NCBI RefSeq assembly: GCF_963693435.1
Contig: NZ_OY856306.1
Location: 2,108,001-2,172,000 of the forward strand
DNA length: 64,000 nucleotides
DNA from: Pasteurella atlantica
GTDB taxonomy: Bacteria; Pseudomonadota; Gammaproteobacteria; Enterobacterales; Pasteurellaceae
Reading direction: 5' to 3'
Numbering within the stretch: the stretch's first letter is position 1; the number at the start of each line of letters is the position of its first letter. The position numbers and the translations under genes were made by a program. The notes beneath the pieces were generated by a model, which saw only the letters and a list, made by a program, of their open reading frames with translations, had not been told where the DNA came from and did not search any database. Positions 38,958 to 49,372 of the stretch are shown here, one piece after another.

Positions 38958-40145
38958 ATGTCTATTGAAACTCAACTTGCCGAATTAAAACGTGGCGTAG
39001 AAGATATTTATTCAGAAAATGATTTAATTGAAAAATTAAAAGAAAATCGTCCATTACGTATTAAATTGGGAGCAGATCCAACCGCACCAGATATCCACTT
39101 AGGGCATACGGTGGTGTTAAATAAATTACGTCAATTCCAGCAGTTAGGTCACGAAGTGTATTTCTTAATTGGGGATTTTACGGGTATGGTTGGCGATCCG
39201 TCAGGTAAAAATGCGACTCGTCCACCTTTAACCAAAGAAGATGTGTTACGCAATGCGGAAACCTATAAATCGCAAATTTTCAAAATTTTAGATCCTGAAA
39301 AAACCAAAGTAGTATTTAACTCAGAATGGTTAAGCCAGCTGGGAACAGAAGGAATGATTCGCCTTGCATCTAACTATACCGTTGCTCGTATGTTAGAACG
39401 TGATGATTTCAAAAAACGTTTTGCAAATAATCAATCTATTGCAATCCACGAATTTATGTATCCATTATTACAAGGTTACGATTCAGTTGCCCTTGAAGCT
39501 GATGTAGAATTAGGCGGAACAGACCAAACGTTCAACCTATTGGTAGGACGTGAATTGCAAAAATCGAACGGTCAAAAACCACAGGTTGCAATGACATTAC
39601 CATTGCTTGAAGGCTTAGACGGCGAGAAAAAAATGTCTAAATCATTAGGTAACTACATCGGTGTTTCTGACACGCCAAGCGAGATGTTTGGTAAAGTGAT
39701 GTCAATTTCTGATGAGTTAATGTGGCGTTGGTACGACTTGCTTTCATTTCGTTCATTAGAAGAAATTGCAAAATTCAAAGAAGAAGTAACCGCTGGTCGC
39801 AATCCTCGTGATGTGAAAATTCTGTTAGCCAAAGAAATTATCGCTCGTTTCCACTCGGAAGCTGACGCTGACGCTGCGGAACAAGAGTTTATCAACCGTT
39901 TCCAAAAAGGGGCAATGCCAGATGAAATGCCTGAATTTACCTTTGAAGGCGAGATGGGATTAGCGAGCCTATTGAAAGAGGCGGGATTATCGCCTTCAAC
40001 CTCAGAAGCAATGCGTTCTGTAAAAGGTGGCGGTGTGCGAATTGATGGCGAGAAAGTGGAAGATCCACGTTTAACGATCAAGACTGGCACAACGGCGGTT
40101 TATAATGTCGGTAAACGTAAATTTGCTCGTGTTACTGTAAAATAA
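38958..40145 (+). CDS. tyrS: Tyrosyl-tRNA synthetase
   Basis: Class I synthetase charging tRNA-Tyr. 395 residues, the TyrRS-z type without long insertions. HIGH-like motif HLGHTVVL (about 47-54), KMSKS (about 226-230) and a C-terminal S4 RNA-binding domain (about 335-395, [16 protein letters not shown]). RBS AAGGAAA. A USS follows the stop codon. Confidence 0.97.
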   Translation: MSIETQLAELKRGVEDIYSENDLIEKLKENRPLRIKLGADPTAPDIHLGHTVVLNKLRQFQQLGHEVYFLIGDFTGMVGDPSGKNATRPPLTKEDVLRNAETYKSQIFKILDPEKTKVVFNSEWLSQLGTEGMIRLASNYTVARMLERDDFKKRFANNQSIAIHEFMYPLLQGYDSVALEADVELGGTDQTFNLLVGRELQKSNGQKPQVAMTLPLLEGLDGEKKMSKSLGNYIGVSDTPSEMFGKVMSISDELMWRWYDLLSFRSLEEIAKFKEEVTAGRNPRDVKILLAKEIIARFHSEADADAAEQEFINRFQKGAMPDEMPEFTFEGEMGLASLLKEAGLSPSTSEAMRSVKGGGVRIDGEKVEDPRLTIKTGTTAVYNVGKRKFARVTVK

Positions 40146-40183
40146 GCGGTCAAATTTTTAAATAAATTTACCATTTTATTCCT

Positions 40184-40211
40184 GTGGAGACGTAGCCTGC
40201 TACGTCTCTAC
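40184..40211. repeat. Short palindromic element between tyrS and cmoB
   Basis: GTGGAGACGTAG (40184-40195) pairs with CTACGTCTCTAC (40200-40211) over a 4-nt loop, with one mismatch. No T-run follows. It resembles small dispersed GTAG...CTAC palindromes found between genes in this family; a related but different palindrome occurs at 63710-63729. Confidence 0.6.
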
Positions 40212-40241
40212 GTATTTGTTCATACATAGAAATAATTAACA

Positions 40242-41207
40242 ATGATAGATTTTCGTCCTTTTTACCAACAATTAGCAACAAGTTCGCTTTCTCACTGGCT
40301 TGAAACCTTACCTTTACAAATGAAGCAGTGGCAAACCCAAGTACACGGTGATTTTGAAAAGTGGGAAAATGCCCTAAAACATTTACCTGTGAAAACAGCC
40401 TCTATTAATTTAAAAGATAAAGTAGAAGCCATTGAAAGTGAGCCTTTATTATCACAAGGGGAAAGACAGCGTTTTATCCATAATTTAAAATTGCTTAAAC
40501 CGTGGCGAAAAGGTCCTTATCATTTGTATGATGTGCATATTGATTGCGAATGGCGTTCTGATTTTAAATGGGATCGTGTCTTGCCTCACTTATCGCCATT
40601 AAAAGATCGCACCATTTTAGATGTCGGTTGTGGCAGTGGCTATCATATGTGGCGAATGGTAGGCGAAGGAGCAAGATTGGTTGTCGGCATTGATCCAACG
40701 GACTTATTTTTATGCCAATTTGAAGCAGTGCGTAAATTATTAAATAATAATCGCCAAGCACATTTAATTCCGATGGGGATTGAAGAAATGCAACCGCTGA
40801 AAGCTTTTGATACGGTGTTTTCAATGGGGGTGTTATATCATCGCAAATCACCTTTTGACCATTTTTTACAGCTTAAAAACCAGTTACGTAAAGGGGGCGA
40901 GTTAGTGCTTGAAACCTTAGTGATTGATGGGGGTGTCAATGATGTGCTTGTGCCAAGCGATCGCTATGCAAAAATGCGAAATGTGTATTTTATTCCGTCT
41001 GTACCAGCTCTGATCAGTTGGTTGGAAAAAGCAGGCTTTAAAAATGTGCGTTGTGTTGATGAAGCAGTAACAACGGTCGAAGAGCAACGTCGCACTGAAT
41101 GGATCGACACTGAATCCCTTGAAGATTTTTTAGATCCACAGGATCATTCTAAAACGATCGAAGGTTATTCAGCACCGAAACGTGCCGTGATTATTGCGAA
41201 TAGTTAA
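40242..41207 (+). CDS. cmoB: tRNA U34 carboxymethyltransferase CmoB
   Basis: Uses carboxy-SAM to convert 5-hydroxyuridine to cmo5U at wobble position 34 of several tRNAs. 321 residues (E. coli 323). SAM-fold motif [14 protein letters not shown] (about 125-138), plus CmoB-typical [21 protein letters not shown] and [15 protein letters not shown]. cmoA, its usual partner, is not adjacent. The ATG has only a weak RBS. Confidence 0.96.
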   Translation: MIDFRPFYQQLATSSLSHWLETLPLQMKQWQTQVHGDFEKWENALKHLPVKTASINLKDKVEAIESEPLLSQGERQRFIHNLKLLKPWRKGPYHLYDVHIDCEWRSDFKWDRVLPHLSPLKDRTILDVGCGSGYHMWRMVGEGARLVVGIDPTDLFLCQFEAVRKLLNNNRQAHLIPMGIEEMQPLKAFDTVFSMGVLYHRKSPFDHFLQLKNQLRKGGELVLETLVIDGGVNDVLVPSDRYAKMRNVYFIPSVPALISWLEKAGFKNVRCVDEAVTTVEEQRRTEWIDTESLEDFLDPQDHSKTIEGYSAPKRAVIIANS

Positions 41208-41272
41208 TCATAAGCGGTACGATTTTGATAAAAATTTACTCTTTTGAAATAAATAATCTTTTTGGGAACTAT

Positions 41273-41291
41273 TGACTAAATGGACTAGTCA
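41273..41291. promoter_or_regulatory. Operator-like inverted repeat upstream of macA
   Basis: TGACTA-N7-TAGTCA (41273-41291) overlaps a possible -35 (TTGACT) and adjoins a TATAAA (41292-41297). Such symmetric sites at efflux-gene promoters are usually bound by TetR or MarR regulators (family knowledge). No regulator gene is next to macAB here. Confidence 0.45.
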
Positions 41292-41345
41292 TATAAAGAA
41301 TATAACCTATCTATCTTATCTTCAAATAACATAAGGAATCGTATT

Positions 41346-42482
41346 TTGAAGTTTCATAAAAAATTAAAGCACACCATTATCCTCTTGTTATTAGTTGTAG
41401 TAATTGGCTTCTACTTATTACCAAATAATGAAGAACCTCAAAATATTATTTTTCCAGTCACATTGGGAAAAATTGAAAAAAGAATTCTAGCAACTGGTAA
41501 AGTACAAGCATTGACAAAAATTGATGTTGGTGCACAGGTTTCTGGTCAAATAAAACAAATTTTGGTGAAAGAAGGACAAAAAGTTAAAAAAGGTGATTTA
41601 TTAGCTATAATCGATCCTCAATTAGCGGAAACAGAACTAAAGTTAGCACTGGCAGAATTAGAAAATCTCCGAGGAAATTTAGCTATTAAATCAGAACAGC
41701 TAAAACAACGACAAATGGATGTTGAGCGTCAATATACTTTAATGCAGAAAAATGCAACATCAAAACAACTCTTTGAAACATCTAAACATCATTTAAGTAT
41801 TACTAAAGCTGAAGTGAGAATTGCACAGAGTAATTTAGCGAGTGCACAAATTAAAGTAGAGAAATCCCAAACTCAATTACGTTATACTGAAATACGCTCG
41901 CCAATGGATACAACCGTTGTTTCTGTTACTGCCAAAAGTGGACAAACTTTAGTTACCACACAACAAGCACCTATTCTGATGCAATTAGCTGATATTGAAA
42001 CAATGCAAATTGAAACTAACATTTCAGAAGCGGACGTTATTTCTATTAAAATAGGAGCTCCGGTTTCATTTACTTTATTAGGAAAGCCTGATAATAAGCA
42101 CTATTCTAAACTAGATAATATAAAACTTATTCCAACCGCAAACGATCAAAAAGCGGTTTATTATTACGCCACTTTTAAAGTCCCTAATCCAGAACATAAA
42201 CTACGTATAGCAATGACTGCTTCTGTTTCAATTTTGTTAGATAAAAAAGAAAATGTATTGACTATCCCTTTATCATTATTAGGGAAAATGATTCAACCCA
42301 ATCAATATTATGTGACCGTATTACAAGAAAATGGAAACCAAGAGCAACGACTTATTACAACGGGATTACAAGATAATTCACAAGTTGAAGTAGTCAAGGG
42401 ACTATCATTGAAAGAGCGTGTTGTATTATCAACAGATATTTTATCTTCAAATAATAATGAAAATGAGTATAAAATATTATGA
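41346..42482 (+). CDS. macA: Macrolide efflux periplasmic adaptor MacA
   Basis: Membrane-fusion protein linking the MacB transporter to an outer-membrane channel such as TolC. 378 residues. N-terminal anchor helix (about 9-25), lipoyl half-motifs around VGAQVSGQIKQILVKEGQKV (about 60-79), a long alpha-hairpin coiled coil (about 90-180), then beta-barrel and membrane-proximal domains. The start is TTG at 41346, with AGGAA about 8 nt upstream; no nearer ATG fits. Overlaps macB by 4 bp. No tolC gene in the window. Confidence 0.9.
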   Translation: MKFHKKLKHTIILLLLVVVIGFYLLPNNEEPQNIIFPVTLGKIEKRILATGKVQALTKIDVGAQVSGQIKQILVKEGQKVKKGDLLAIIDPQLAETELKLALAELENLRGNLAIKSEQLKQRQMDVERQYTLMQKNATSKQLFETSKHHLSITKAEVRIAQSNLASAQIKVEKSQTQLRYTEIRSPMDTTVVSVTAKSGQTLVTTQQAPILMQLADIETMQIETNISEADVISIKIGAPVSFTLLGKPDNKHYSKLDNIKLIPTANDQKAVYYYATFKVPNPEHKLRIAMTASVSILLDKKENVLTIPLSLLGKMIQPNQYYVTVLQENGNQEQRLITTGLQDNSQVEVVKGLSLKERVVLSTDILSSNNNENEYKIL

Positions 42483-44431
42483 TAAATCAACCATTAATTG
42501 AATTTAAAAATATCACACGTCGTTATTGTAATGGAAATATTGAAACGACTGTACTTAAATCCATAGATCTACAAATTTATCGTGGCGAAATGATTGCGAT
42601 TGTAGGAAGTTCAGGTTCTGGAAAATCGACGTTAATGAATATCCTTGGTGCACTAGATATTCCTGATGAAGGAGAATATTTATTTCAAGGACGTCGTATT
42701 ACGGATTTATCAAATGAAGAATTAGCAAAATTACGCTGTAATCATTTTGGTTTTATTTTCCAGCGTTATCATTTATTGCCTCATTTAAGTGCAATTGAAA
42801 ATGTAGAAATTCCCGCAATTTATTCTTTGATGGATAAAGAAAAAAGGAAAATCCAAGCAAAAAACCTATTATACCGTTTAGGACTACAAAAACAGTTAGA
42901 GCAAAAACCAAATCAACTTTCAGGAGGACAACAGCAACGAGTAAGTATTGCTAGGGCTCTAATAAATGGCTGCGAGGTTATTTTAGCCGACGAGCCTACG
43001 GGAGCTTTAGATAGTCAAAGTAGTAACGAAGTCTTGGAGGTCTTAAAGGAATTACATCAACAAGGGCATACCATTATTTTAATTACTCACGATATGCAAA
43101 TCGCTAAACATACTGAACGTATAATTACACTGAAAGATGGTGAGATTATCTCCGATAAAAAACAAAATCCCTCTCCTAAATATACAAGAATAAAACAAAC
43201 ATTAGTAGAAAACAGTACAAAAATAACATTTCTTGATATCTTGTATCATTACAATGAGTCACTTATTATGGCACTAAGTATGATGAAAGCACATAAAATG
43301 AGATCCTTTCTAACAATGCTTGGCATTATTATTGGGATTGCTTCTGTGGTCAGTATTATTGCATTAGGAGAGGGGGCAAAACATAAAGTATTAAGTGAAT
43401 TTAGTTCTTTAGGAGCTAGTACTATTGGTATTTTTCCAGGTAAAAATTGGGAAGAGAGTGATCCCACTAAAATTCAAACCCTCACTATTAATGATTTAGA
43501 TCTATTAAGTAAACAGCCTTATATTCTTGGAGTCAGCCCTGGATTACAATCTTTTTCAAAGATGCGTTTCCTAAATAAAACAATTCCTGTTTCTGTAAAT
43601 GGTGTAAGTCAGGATTTTTTCTCACTGAAAAAATATAAACTATTATCGGGACGTTTATTAAAACCAATAGATATTAGCTCTAATCAGGCAGTTGGTGTTA
43701 TTGATGAAATATCAAAAACAGCCATTTTTGGGAAAAAGACAGCTATCAATAATATTGTTTTTATTGAGAATGTCCCCATTCTAATTATAGGAGTAGTCAA
43801 ATCTCCCTCTTTATTTTCAGACAGTCAAACTGCACATATTTGGCTTCCTTATAGTGCAATGAATAGTCGCATTAATAATCAAGACTATTTTCAGCGAATT
43901 TCAGTTCATCTAAACAAAAATATCACACCAGCAATGGCTGAACTAAAAATAACTGATCTTTTAACAGCAAGTCATGGACGAAAGGATTTTTTCACGTTTA
44001 ATAGTAATAAATTATTACAATCCTTAAATCAAACCACACAAACATTAACATTAATGATTTCAGCGATTGCTTTTATTTCATTGGTTGTTGGAGGAATTGG
44101 GATAATGAATATTATGCTGGTTTCTGTAACTGAACGAACCAAAGAGATTGGTATTAGAATTGCAGTAGGAGCGAAAGAAAAAGACATTCTACAGCAGTTT
44201 TTAATAGAAGCGATAGTTGTCAGTTTAATTGGTGGAATAATAGGCGTGCTCTTTTCTCTTTTTATAGGCAGTATTTTTTCATTAATAGTAGAAGGAATTA
44301 AAATGCAATTTACCTTTTCATCATTTGTTATTGCATTTTTTTGTTCATCATCAATTGGCATTATATTTGGCTATTTCCCCGCAAAAAATGCAGCTCGCTT
44401 AAAGCCAGTAGATGCACTCTCTCGGGAATAG
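42479..44431 (+). CDS. macB: Macrolide export ATP-binding/permease protein MacB
   Basis: Inner-membrane ABC exporter that works with MacA; exports macrolides, enterotoxins or haem precursors in relatives. 650 residues (E. coli 648). ABC domain at the N-terminus: Walker A GSSGSGKST (about 42-50), signature [14 protein letters not shown], Walker B VILADEPTGALDS. Then the four-TM MacB permease, with FLTMLGIIIGIASVVS (about 279-294), a large periplasmic domain, and VGGIGIMNIMLVSVTERTKE near the C-terminus. Translationally coupled to macA (ATGA). Confidence 0.95.
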   Translation: MINQPLIEFKNITRRYCNGNIETTVLKSIDLQIYRGEMIAIVGSSGSGKSTLMNILGALDIPDEGEYLFQGRRITDLSNEELAKLRCNHFGFIFQRYHLLPHLSAIENVEIPAIYSLMDKEKRKIQAKNLLYRLGLQKQLEQKPNQLSGGQQQRVSIARALINGCEVILADEPTGALDSQSSNEVLEVLKELHQQGHTIILITHDMQIAKHTERIITLKDGEIISDKKQNPSPKYTRIKQTLVENSTKITFLDILYHYNESLIMALSMMKAHKMRSFLTMLGIIIGIASVVSIIALGEGAKHKVLSEFSSLGASTIGIFPGKNWEESDPTKIQTLTINDLDLLSKQPYILGVSPGLQSFSKMRFLNKTIPVSVNGVSQDFFSLKKYKLLSGRLLKPIDISSNQAVGVIDEISKTAIFGKKTAINNIVFIENVPILIIGVVKSPSLFSDSQTAHIWLPYSAMNSRINNQDYFQRISVHLNKNITPAMAELKITDLLTASHGRKDFFTFNSNKLLQSLNQTTQTLTLMISAIAFISLVVGGIGIMNIMLVSVTERTKEIGIRIAVGAKEKDILQQFLIEAIVVSLIGGIIGVLFSLFIGSIFSLIVEGIKMQFTFSSFVIAFFCSSSIGIIFGYFPAKNAARLKPVDALSRE

Positions 44432-44455
44432 TTAAAAATCACCACTTTACTGAAA

Positions 44456-45781
44456 TTATCGTAATACTTTTAATACTTCCTGATAATCAACGGATTGATC
44501 TAGAAGAATTTTGGCAGATTGTTTTAATTTATTGACATCTTCTTTAGGTAAATAAAAAGAAGTGTCAATATTTAGTACTTCATCTCGTAATGAAGAGGTC
44601 GGTAAATCTTTTAAGTTTAAACTCACAAAATAGATCTTAATATTTTGTTGCTTTTTATTCCATTCATCAACCAAGGCTCTAAAACTATTCAGGGTATTTT
44701 GTGTGTTACTATCAATAGGGACATTGATAATCGCATTCACAATATCAGAAGTATTAGGAATATCTGCGGATAAATCTACATTACTCGTAATTTGATTTTG
44801 AGCATTTACGTTAATGACAATGACATTTTTGATATTAGATTTTTTTAAATTATTTTTAATACCTTGAAAGCCCCATAAATTATAGGTATCAAGTAAACTG
44901 CGTAATCCTAAATTATCCGTCAACCCACCATCAACTAAGTGAATAAAAGGTCTTTTTTGACTATTTTTATATAAATCTTTTTTAGTTTGTATTTCATTTT
45001 TATTTTTCCCCGCTTCTGTTGCTTTTATTACGCTAGTTTTTTTCGAAGGATAGCAACTACCCCCATTATTGTTAAAAGTAAGAGGGCTAAAAATTAATGG
45101 TACAGCACTAGATGCTGCAACCGCTCTGGCAATTTTCACTTTTTTTAAATCTAAGCAAAGAAGATCAAAATCTTCTTGAATAAAATTAAGACGTTGTCCC
45201 ATATTCATATCTGTGGCACTAATTACAGCAAAAGGACCTTTACGATGATGAAGGAGATCGTCAAAAGTGTTGTCTTTAAAAAGGGCTGAATTAAGCTGTT
45301 CTGCAAGTAAATCACCCCGTCCAAATTGAGGTGAAGTTAATCGAGATATTGTAGAAACAGAGAGTGCTTCATTGACTATTTGTTGTTGAAAATCATACTT
45401 TAAAAATTGCTCTTCAAATTGAGGAATGACGTTTTTTCCTTCCAAGGCAAAATAACTTGCTAACACAGAACCACCAGAAACCCCATAGACCAAGTCGATA
45501 TTATCCAATAAAGTCCTTCCCTTAGCGGTAGGATTAATTTCAGTTTTTGCAAATTGCTCTAAGACACCATAACCTAATGATGCTGCACGATTTCCCCCAC
45601 CTGAAAACATCAAAATAATAAGATTTTTATGTTGTTTATTTTTGGATAATACATTATAAACTCGATATCCATTATTGGTATTAATTTGATTAATCGTTTC
45701 AACAGGATGATATTTAACAGAACTACAAGCCGATAAAAAAGAGAGCATAAATATGCTTAAGAATATAGCACGTTTTATCAT
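44456..45781 (-). CDS. Patatin-like phospholipase lipoprotein
   Basis: 441 residues with lipoprotein signal (LSFLSACSS, lipidated Cys about 19). Patatin-domain signature: glycine-rich oxyanion loop FSGGGNRAASLGYG (about 59-72), nucleophile GVSGGS (about 99-104), and catalytic Asp in LVDGGLTDNLGLRSLLD (about 275-291). Predicted acyl hydrolase in the cell envelope; substrate unknown. Convergent with macB with only 24 bp between stops. The lipid anchor separates it from RssA-type cytoplasmic patatins. Confidence 0.88.
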   Translation of the reverse strand: MIKRAIFLSIFMLSFLSACSSVKYHPVETINQINTNNGYRVYNVLSKNKQHKNLIILMFSGGGNRAASLGYGVLEQFAKTEINPTAKGRTLLDNIDLVYGVSGGSVLASYFALEGKNVIPQFEEQFLKYDFQQQIVNEALSVSTISRLTSPQFGRGDLLAEQLNSALFKDNTFDDLLHHRKGPFAVISATDMNMGQRLNFIQEDFDLLCLDLKKVKIARAVAASSAVPLIFSPLTFNNNGGSCYPSKKTSVIKATEAGKNKNEIQTKKDLYKNSQKRPFIHLVDGGLTDNLGLRSLLDTYNLWGFQGIKNNLKKSNIKNVIVINVNAQNQITSNVDLSADIPNTSDIVNAIINVPIDSNTQNTLNSFRALVDEWNKKQQNIKIYFVSLNLKDLPTSSLRDEVLNIDTSFYLPKEDVNKLKQSAKILLDQSVDYQEVLKVLR

Positions 45782-45880
45782 TTTAAGGTTATTCCTAAGA
45801 GTGAAAGTATGTTACATCGATAATGCTTAGTTAGTAATATTTTGTAAATTTCTTACAACATCCTACCGCTTTAAGTAAAG

Positions 45881-46129
45881 TTAAAACTTTATTTCTAAAT
45901 TTTCTTCAACTACGCAACAACAAGTAAGAATTTCGTTACTTTTTAGCATCGCTAAAGGAGGTTGTTTATAAGAGACTTTGCCACTTTTTATTTTTATTCG
46001 ACAAGAACCACAAAAACCCATTCGACATTGATATTCAGGAAAAAATCCATTTTTTTCTAAGGTTTCAAGTAATGAGTTTTTGTTATTATGTTCCAGTATC
46101 ACTTGGCTATGAATTAACCGAATTTGCAT
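45881..46129 (-). CDS. yfaE: 2Fe-2S ferredoxin YfaE
   Basis: 82-residue plant-type ferredoxin that in E. coli maintains the diferric-tyrosyl cofactor of NrdB. The CRMGFCGSC arrangement (about 36-44) and a later CCC (about 70-72) supply cluster cysteines. Start overlaps the nrdB stop by one base, as in the E. coli nrdAB-yfaE order. Confidence 0.93.
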   Translation of the reverse strand: MQIRLIHSQVILEHNNKNSLLETLEKNGFFPEYQCRMGFCGSCRIKIKSGKVSYKQPPLAMLKSNEILTCCCVVEENLEIKF

Positions 46130-47259
46130 TACAAATCAAAGTCATCAAAATCTTGAGTACTGACTTTTGAATCAATTTGTCCAACAAGATATGAACTCAC
46201 TTCAACTTCTTGTGGTGCTACCTGTACATTGTCTGACACTAACCACGAATTAATCCACGGAATTGGGTTTGAACGTACTTTAAACGGAAGATCTAACCCT
46301 ACGGCTTGCATACGAGTATTAGTAATATATTCCACATATTGAACTAAAATATCTCGATTTAAACCAATCATTGAACCATCTTTAAATAAATAATCCGCCC
46401 ACTCTTTCTCTTGTTCTGCGGCTGCAACAAATAGATCATAAGCCTCTTGACGACACTCTTTAGCAATTTCTGCCATTTCAGGATCATCTTCTCCTGATGC
46501 CATTATATTTAAAATATGTTGAGTACCCGTTAGGTGCAATGCCTCATCACGTGCAATAAATTTAATAATTTTAGCATTACCTTCCATTAATTGACGCTCC
46601 GCAAAGGCAAAAGAGCAAGCAAATGAGACATAAAAACGAATAGCTTCTAATACATTTACACTCATCATACAGAGGTAAAGTTGTTTTTTTAACGTTCTTA
46701 GTGAAACTTTATGATCTACACCATCAACCTTATAGATGCCTTCTCCATATAAGCTATAAAGCTGTGAATCACGAATTAGGTTATCATAATAAATAGAAAT
46801 ATCTTTTGCTCGTCTAATGATTTCTTCGTTAGTCACAATGTCATCAAATATGATTGATGGATCATTAACAATATTACGAATAATATGTGTATATGAGCGA
46901 GAATGGATAGTTTCAGAAAAAGTCCAAGTTTCAATCCAAGTTTCTAATTCAGGAATAGAAACAATAGGTAACAATGCTACATTTGGACTACGACCTTGAA
47001 TAGAATCCAATAGCGTTTGATATTTTAGATTACTGATGAAAATATGCTTTTCGTGTTCTGGAAGGGCATTATAATCAATACGATCCTGTGAAACATCCAC
47101 CTCTTCAGGTCGCCAAAAAAATGACAGTTGTTTTTCAATCAGCTTCTCAAAAATTTCGTATTTTTGTTGATCATAACGAGCAACATTGACATTTTGACCA
47201 AAAAACATTGGCTCTTTTAATTGATCGTTCTTATTTTGTGAAAATGTTGTATATGCCAT
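46129..47259 (-). CDS. nrdB: Ribonucleotide reductase class Ia beta subunit NrdB
   Basis: Provides the tyrosyl radical for the NrdA subunit in aerobic deoxyribonucleotide synthesis. 376 residues. Radical tyrosine in [11 protein letters not shown] (about 120-130), iron ligands in the [12 protein letters not shown] (about 107-118) and [15 protein letters not shown] (about 232-246) helices. nrdA would normally lie immediately upstream on this strand but is absent; the divergent rlmN is 251 bp away. nrdB must then have its own promoter in 47260-47510. No NrdR box pair was convincing there. Confidence 0.97.
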   Translation of the reverse strand: MAYTTFSQNKNDQLKEPMFFGQNVNVARYDQQKYEIFEKLIEKQLSFFWRPEEVDVSQDRIDYNALPEHEKHIFISNLKYQTLLDSIQGRSPNVALLPIVSIPELETWIETWTFSETIHSRSYTHIIRNIVNDPSIIFDDIVTNEEIIRRAKDISIYYDNLIRDSQLYSLYGEGIYKVDGVDHKVSLRTLKKQLYLCMMSVNVLEAIRFYVSFACSFAFAERQLMEGNAKIIKFIARDEALHLTGTQHILNIMASGEDDPEMAEIAKECRQEAYDLFVAAAEQEKEWADYLFKDGSMIGLNRDILVQYVEYITNTRMQAVGLDLPFKVRSNPIPWINSWLVSDNVQVAPQEVEVSSYLVGQIDSKVSTQDFDDFDL

Positions 47260-47510
47260 ATATGAATCCTAAATATAAAAAAACATTGTGACCATTTTAC
47301 GTCAAAAATGGATTAAAAACTATTTTTTTAAAATATAGGGAGTATCTATCCCTCTATATTACATTTGCAAATTTTAAAAATAATGTGACTGCTTAAAATT
47401 AATCATAAAAAAGACTAGCATAAAATTATTGAGGTAGGTAAAATCCCCTTCTTTAAATGCTTTTGCAAAATAATCAATTTTTGCCATAATCCGTGTAATA
47501 ACGAGGCCTA

Positions 47511-48698
47511 ATGTCACAACAAAACACACAAAACAGCTCCGCTCAATCCACGAAGGTTGCAGTGCAGCATCCAAAATCCGATAAAATCAATTTAATGAAT
47601 TTAACGCGTTCACAAATGCGAGATTTATTTAAAGAAATGGGTGAAAAACCTTTTCGTGCCGATCAAATGGTGAAATGGATTTACCATTTTGGTGAAGATA
47701 ATTTTGATAATATGACCAATATTAACAAAGTCTTGCGTGAAAAATTAAAACAAATTGCGGAAATTAAAGCGCCTGAGGTTGCTGTTGAACAACGTTCAGC
47801 CGATGGAACAATCAAATGGGCAATGCAGGTAGGCGATCAACAAGTTGAAACAGTGTATATCCCAGAAGGGGATCGTGCAACATTGTGTGTTTCTTCACAA
47901 GTAGGTTGTGCGTTAGAGTGTACTTTTTGTTCTACCGCCCAACAAGGTTTTAATCGTAATTTAAACGTGTCTGAAATTATTGGACAAGTATGGCGAGCCG
48001 CTAAAATTATTGGTAATTTTGGTGTAACAGGTGTGCGACCAATTACTAATGTAGTAATGATGGGAATGGGTGAGCCATTATTAAATATGAATAATGTGGT
48101 GCCTGCAATGGAACTAATGTTAGATGATTTCGCTTATGGTTTATCAAAACGTCGTGTCACCCTTTCAACATCTGGAGTCGTTCCAGCATTGGATAAAATG
48201 CGTGAACAAATTGATGTTGCTCTAGCGATTTCTTTACACGCCCCAAACGATGAAATTCGTGATGAAATTGTGCCAATCAACAAAAAATATAATATTAAAA
48301 TGTTGATGAATTCTGTGAATGAATATTTAAAAGTATCGAATGCGAATCACGGCAAAGTAACCATTGAATATGTAATGTTGTCTCATATTAATGATGGCAT
48401 AGAACACGCCCATCAACTGGCTGAAGTATTAAAAAATACCCCTTGTAAAATAAATCTAATTCCGTGGAACCCATTCCCTGAAGCACCTTATACCAAAAGT
48501 TCTAATTCTCGTATTGATCGTTTTCAAAAAACATTGATGGAGTATGGTTTTACTGTTATCGTAAGAAAAACACGAGGAGATGATATTGATGCTGCTTGTG
48601 GACAGCTTGCAGGTGAAGTGATAGACCGAACCAAACGAACCGCTGAAAAGCATAAGTTTGGGAAAAGTATCAATATTCAAGAACAGCAAACACATTAA
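47511..48698 (+). CDS. rlmN: Dual-specificity 23S rRNA/tRNA methyltransferase RlmN
   Basis: Radical-SAM enzyme that methylates C2 of A2503 in 23S rRNA and A37 of some tRNAs. 395 residues. The radical SAM cysteines [11 protein letters not shown] (about 143) and the methyl-carrier C-terminal Cys in DIDAACGQL (about 366) are present, as is [18 protein letters not shown]. Followed at 10 bp by the PilF-like gene, same order as in H. influenzae. Confidence 0.97.
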   Translation: MSQQNTQNSSAQSTKVAVQHPKSDKINLMNLTRSQMRDLFKEMGEKPFRADQMVKWIYHFGEDNFDNMTNINKVLREKLKQIAEIKAPEVAVEQRSADGTIKWAMQVGDQQVETVYIPEGDRATLCVSSQVGCALECTFCSTAQQGFNRNLNVSEIIGQVWRAAKIIGNFGVTGVRPITNVVMMGMGEPLLNMNNVVPAMELMLDDFAYGLSKRRVTLSTSGVVPALDKMREQIDVALAISLHAPNDEIRDEIVPINKKYNIKMLMNSVNEYLKVSNANHGKVTIEYVMLSHINDGIEHAHQLAEVLKNTPCKINLIPWNPFPEAPYTKSSNSRIDRFQKTLMEYGFTVIVRKTRGDDIDAACGQLAGEVIDRTKRTAEKHKFGKSINIQEQQTH

Positions 48699-48708
48699 AA
48701 AGGAAACT

Positions 48709-49281
48709 ATGATGAAAATTGCAAATTTTTATTCAAATCTTACCGCTTGTATAATTGCTTTGACTTTGACAGGTTGTGTTTCTACATCAACAGAACACTC
48801 AATAAACAAAACAGAAGCAATGCAAGCAAGACTCAACCTTGCACTTGCTTATTTAAAAGAAAATAATTTTCCAAAAGCAAAATTAAATATCGACAAAGCA
48901 CTGGAACATAACAATCAGCACTATTTACCTTATTCAGTACTTGCTTATTACTATCAACAGACAGGTAAAGTTTCAGATGCATCACAAACCTATCAACAAG
49001 CGGTTACATTAAGTCAAAAATTTACAAAAGATCACCAACCTCGTCCTGATATATTAAATAATTATGGGACTTTTTTATGTAAACAAGCCCAATTTAAACA
49101 AGCTTATAATTTATTTGAACAAGCATTAACAAGTAAACAATCTTATTATCATCAAGCTGATACGCTAGAAAATATTATACTTTGTGCTAAAGGTGAGAAA
49201 AACCATACTCAAATGAATAACGCATTAATTCAATTAAGAAAAATAGATAAAGAACGAGCAGAGAAAATTAGTTCAATGTGA
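48709..49281 (+). CDS. pilF: TPR lipoprotein, PilF/PilW family
   Basis: 190 residues from ATG at 48709, preceded by GGA; the open frame reaches back to 48658 inside rlmN but those residues are not signal-like. Lipobox LTLTGCVS (Cys about 22). TPR-type helices from about 40 (ARLNLALAYLKENNFPKAKLN), then NNYGTFLCKQAQFKQAYNLF (about 121-140). PilF/PilW proteins are outer-membrane pilotins for type IV pilus secretin assembly, needed for twitching and DNA uptake, which fits a naturally competent species. A USS lies within the signal-peptide codons. Confidence 0.8.
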   Translation: MMKIANFYSNLTACIIALTLTGCVSTSTEHSINKTEAMQARLNLALAYLKENNFPKAKLNIDKALEHNNQHYLPYSVLAYYYQQTGKVSDASQTYQQAVTLSQKFTKDHQPRPDILNNYGTFLCKQAQFKQAYNLFEQALTSKQSYYHQADTLENIILCAKGEKNHTQMNNALIQLRKIDKERAEKISSM

Positions 49282-49304
49282 GTGATCTAAAGAATTATTT
49301 ACTT

Positions 49305-49358
49305 AAGCGGTGACTTAGATAAAAGATTTTGCAAAATTTTAGTTTTAAGTTACCGCTT
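49305..49358. repeat. Inverted USS pair between pilF-like gene and sohB
   Basis: AAGCGGTGACT (from 49305) and AGTTACCGCTT (to 49358) form an 11-bp stem with one mismatch, around an A/T-rich loop containing TTTGCAAA. It is the only terminator-like structure between two convergent genes. Confidence 0.7.
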
Positions 49359-49372
49359 TAAAATAATTATAT

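Noticed and set aside
42308-44361. Several minus-strand open frames inside macA and macB
   Set aside because: Antisense shadows of well-supported genes.
47374-47574. 66-residue open frame upstream of rlmN on the minus strand
   Set aside because: Antisense to the rlmN start, no RBS, not protein-like.
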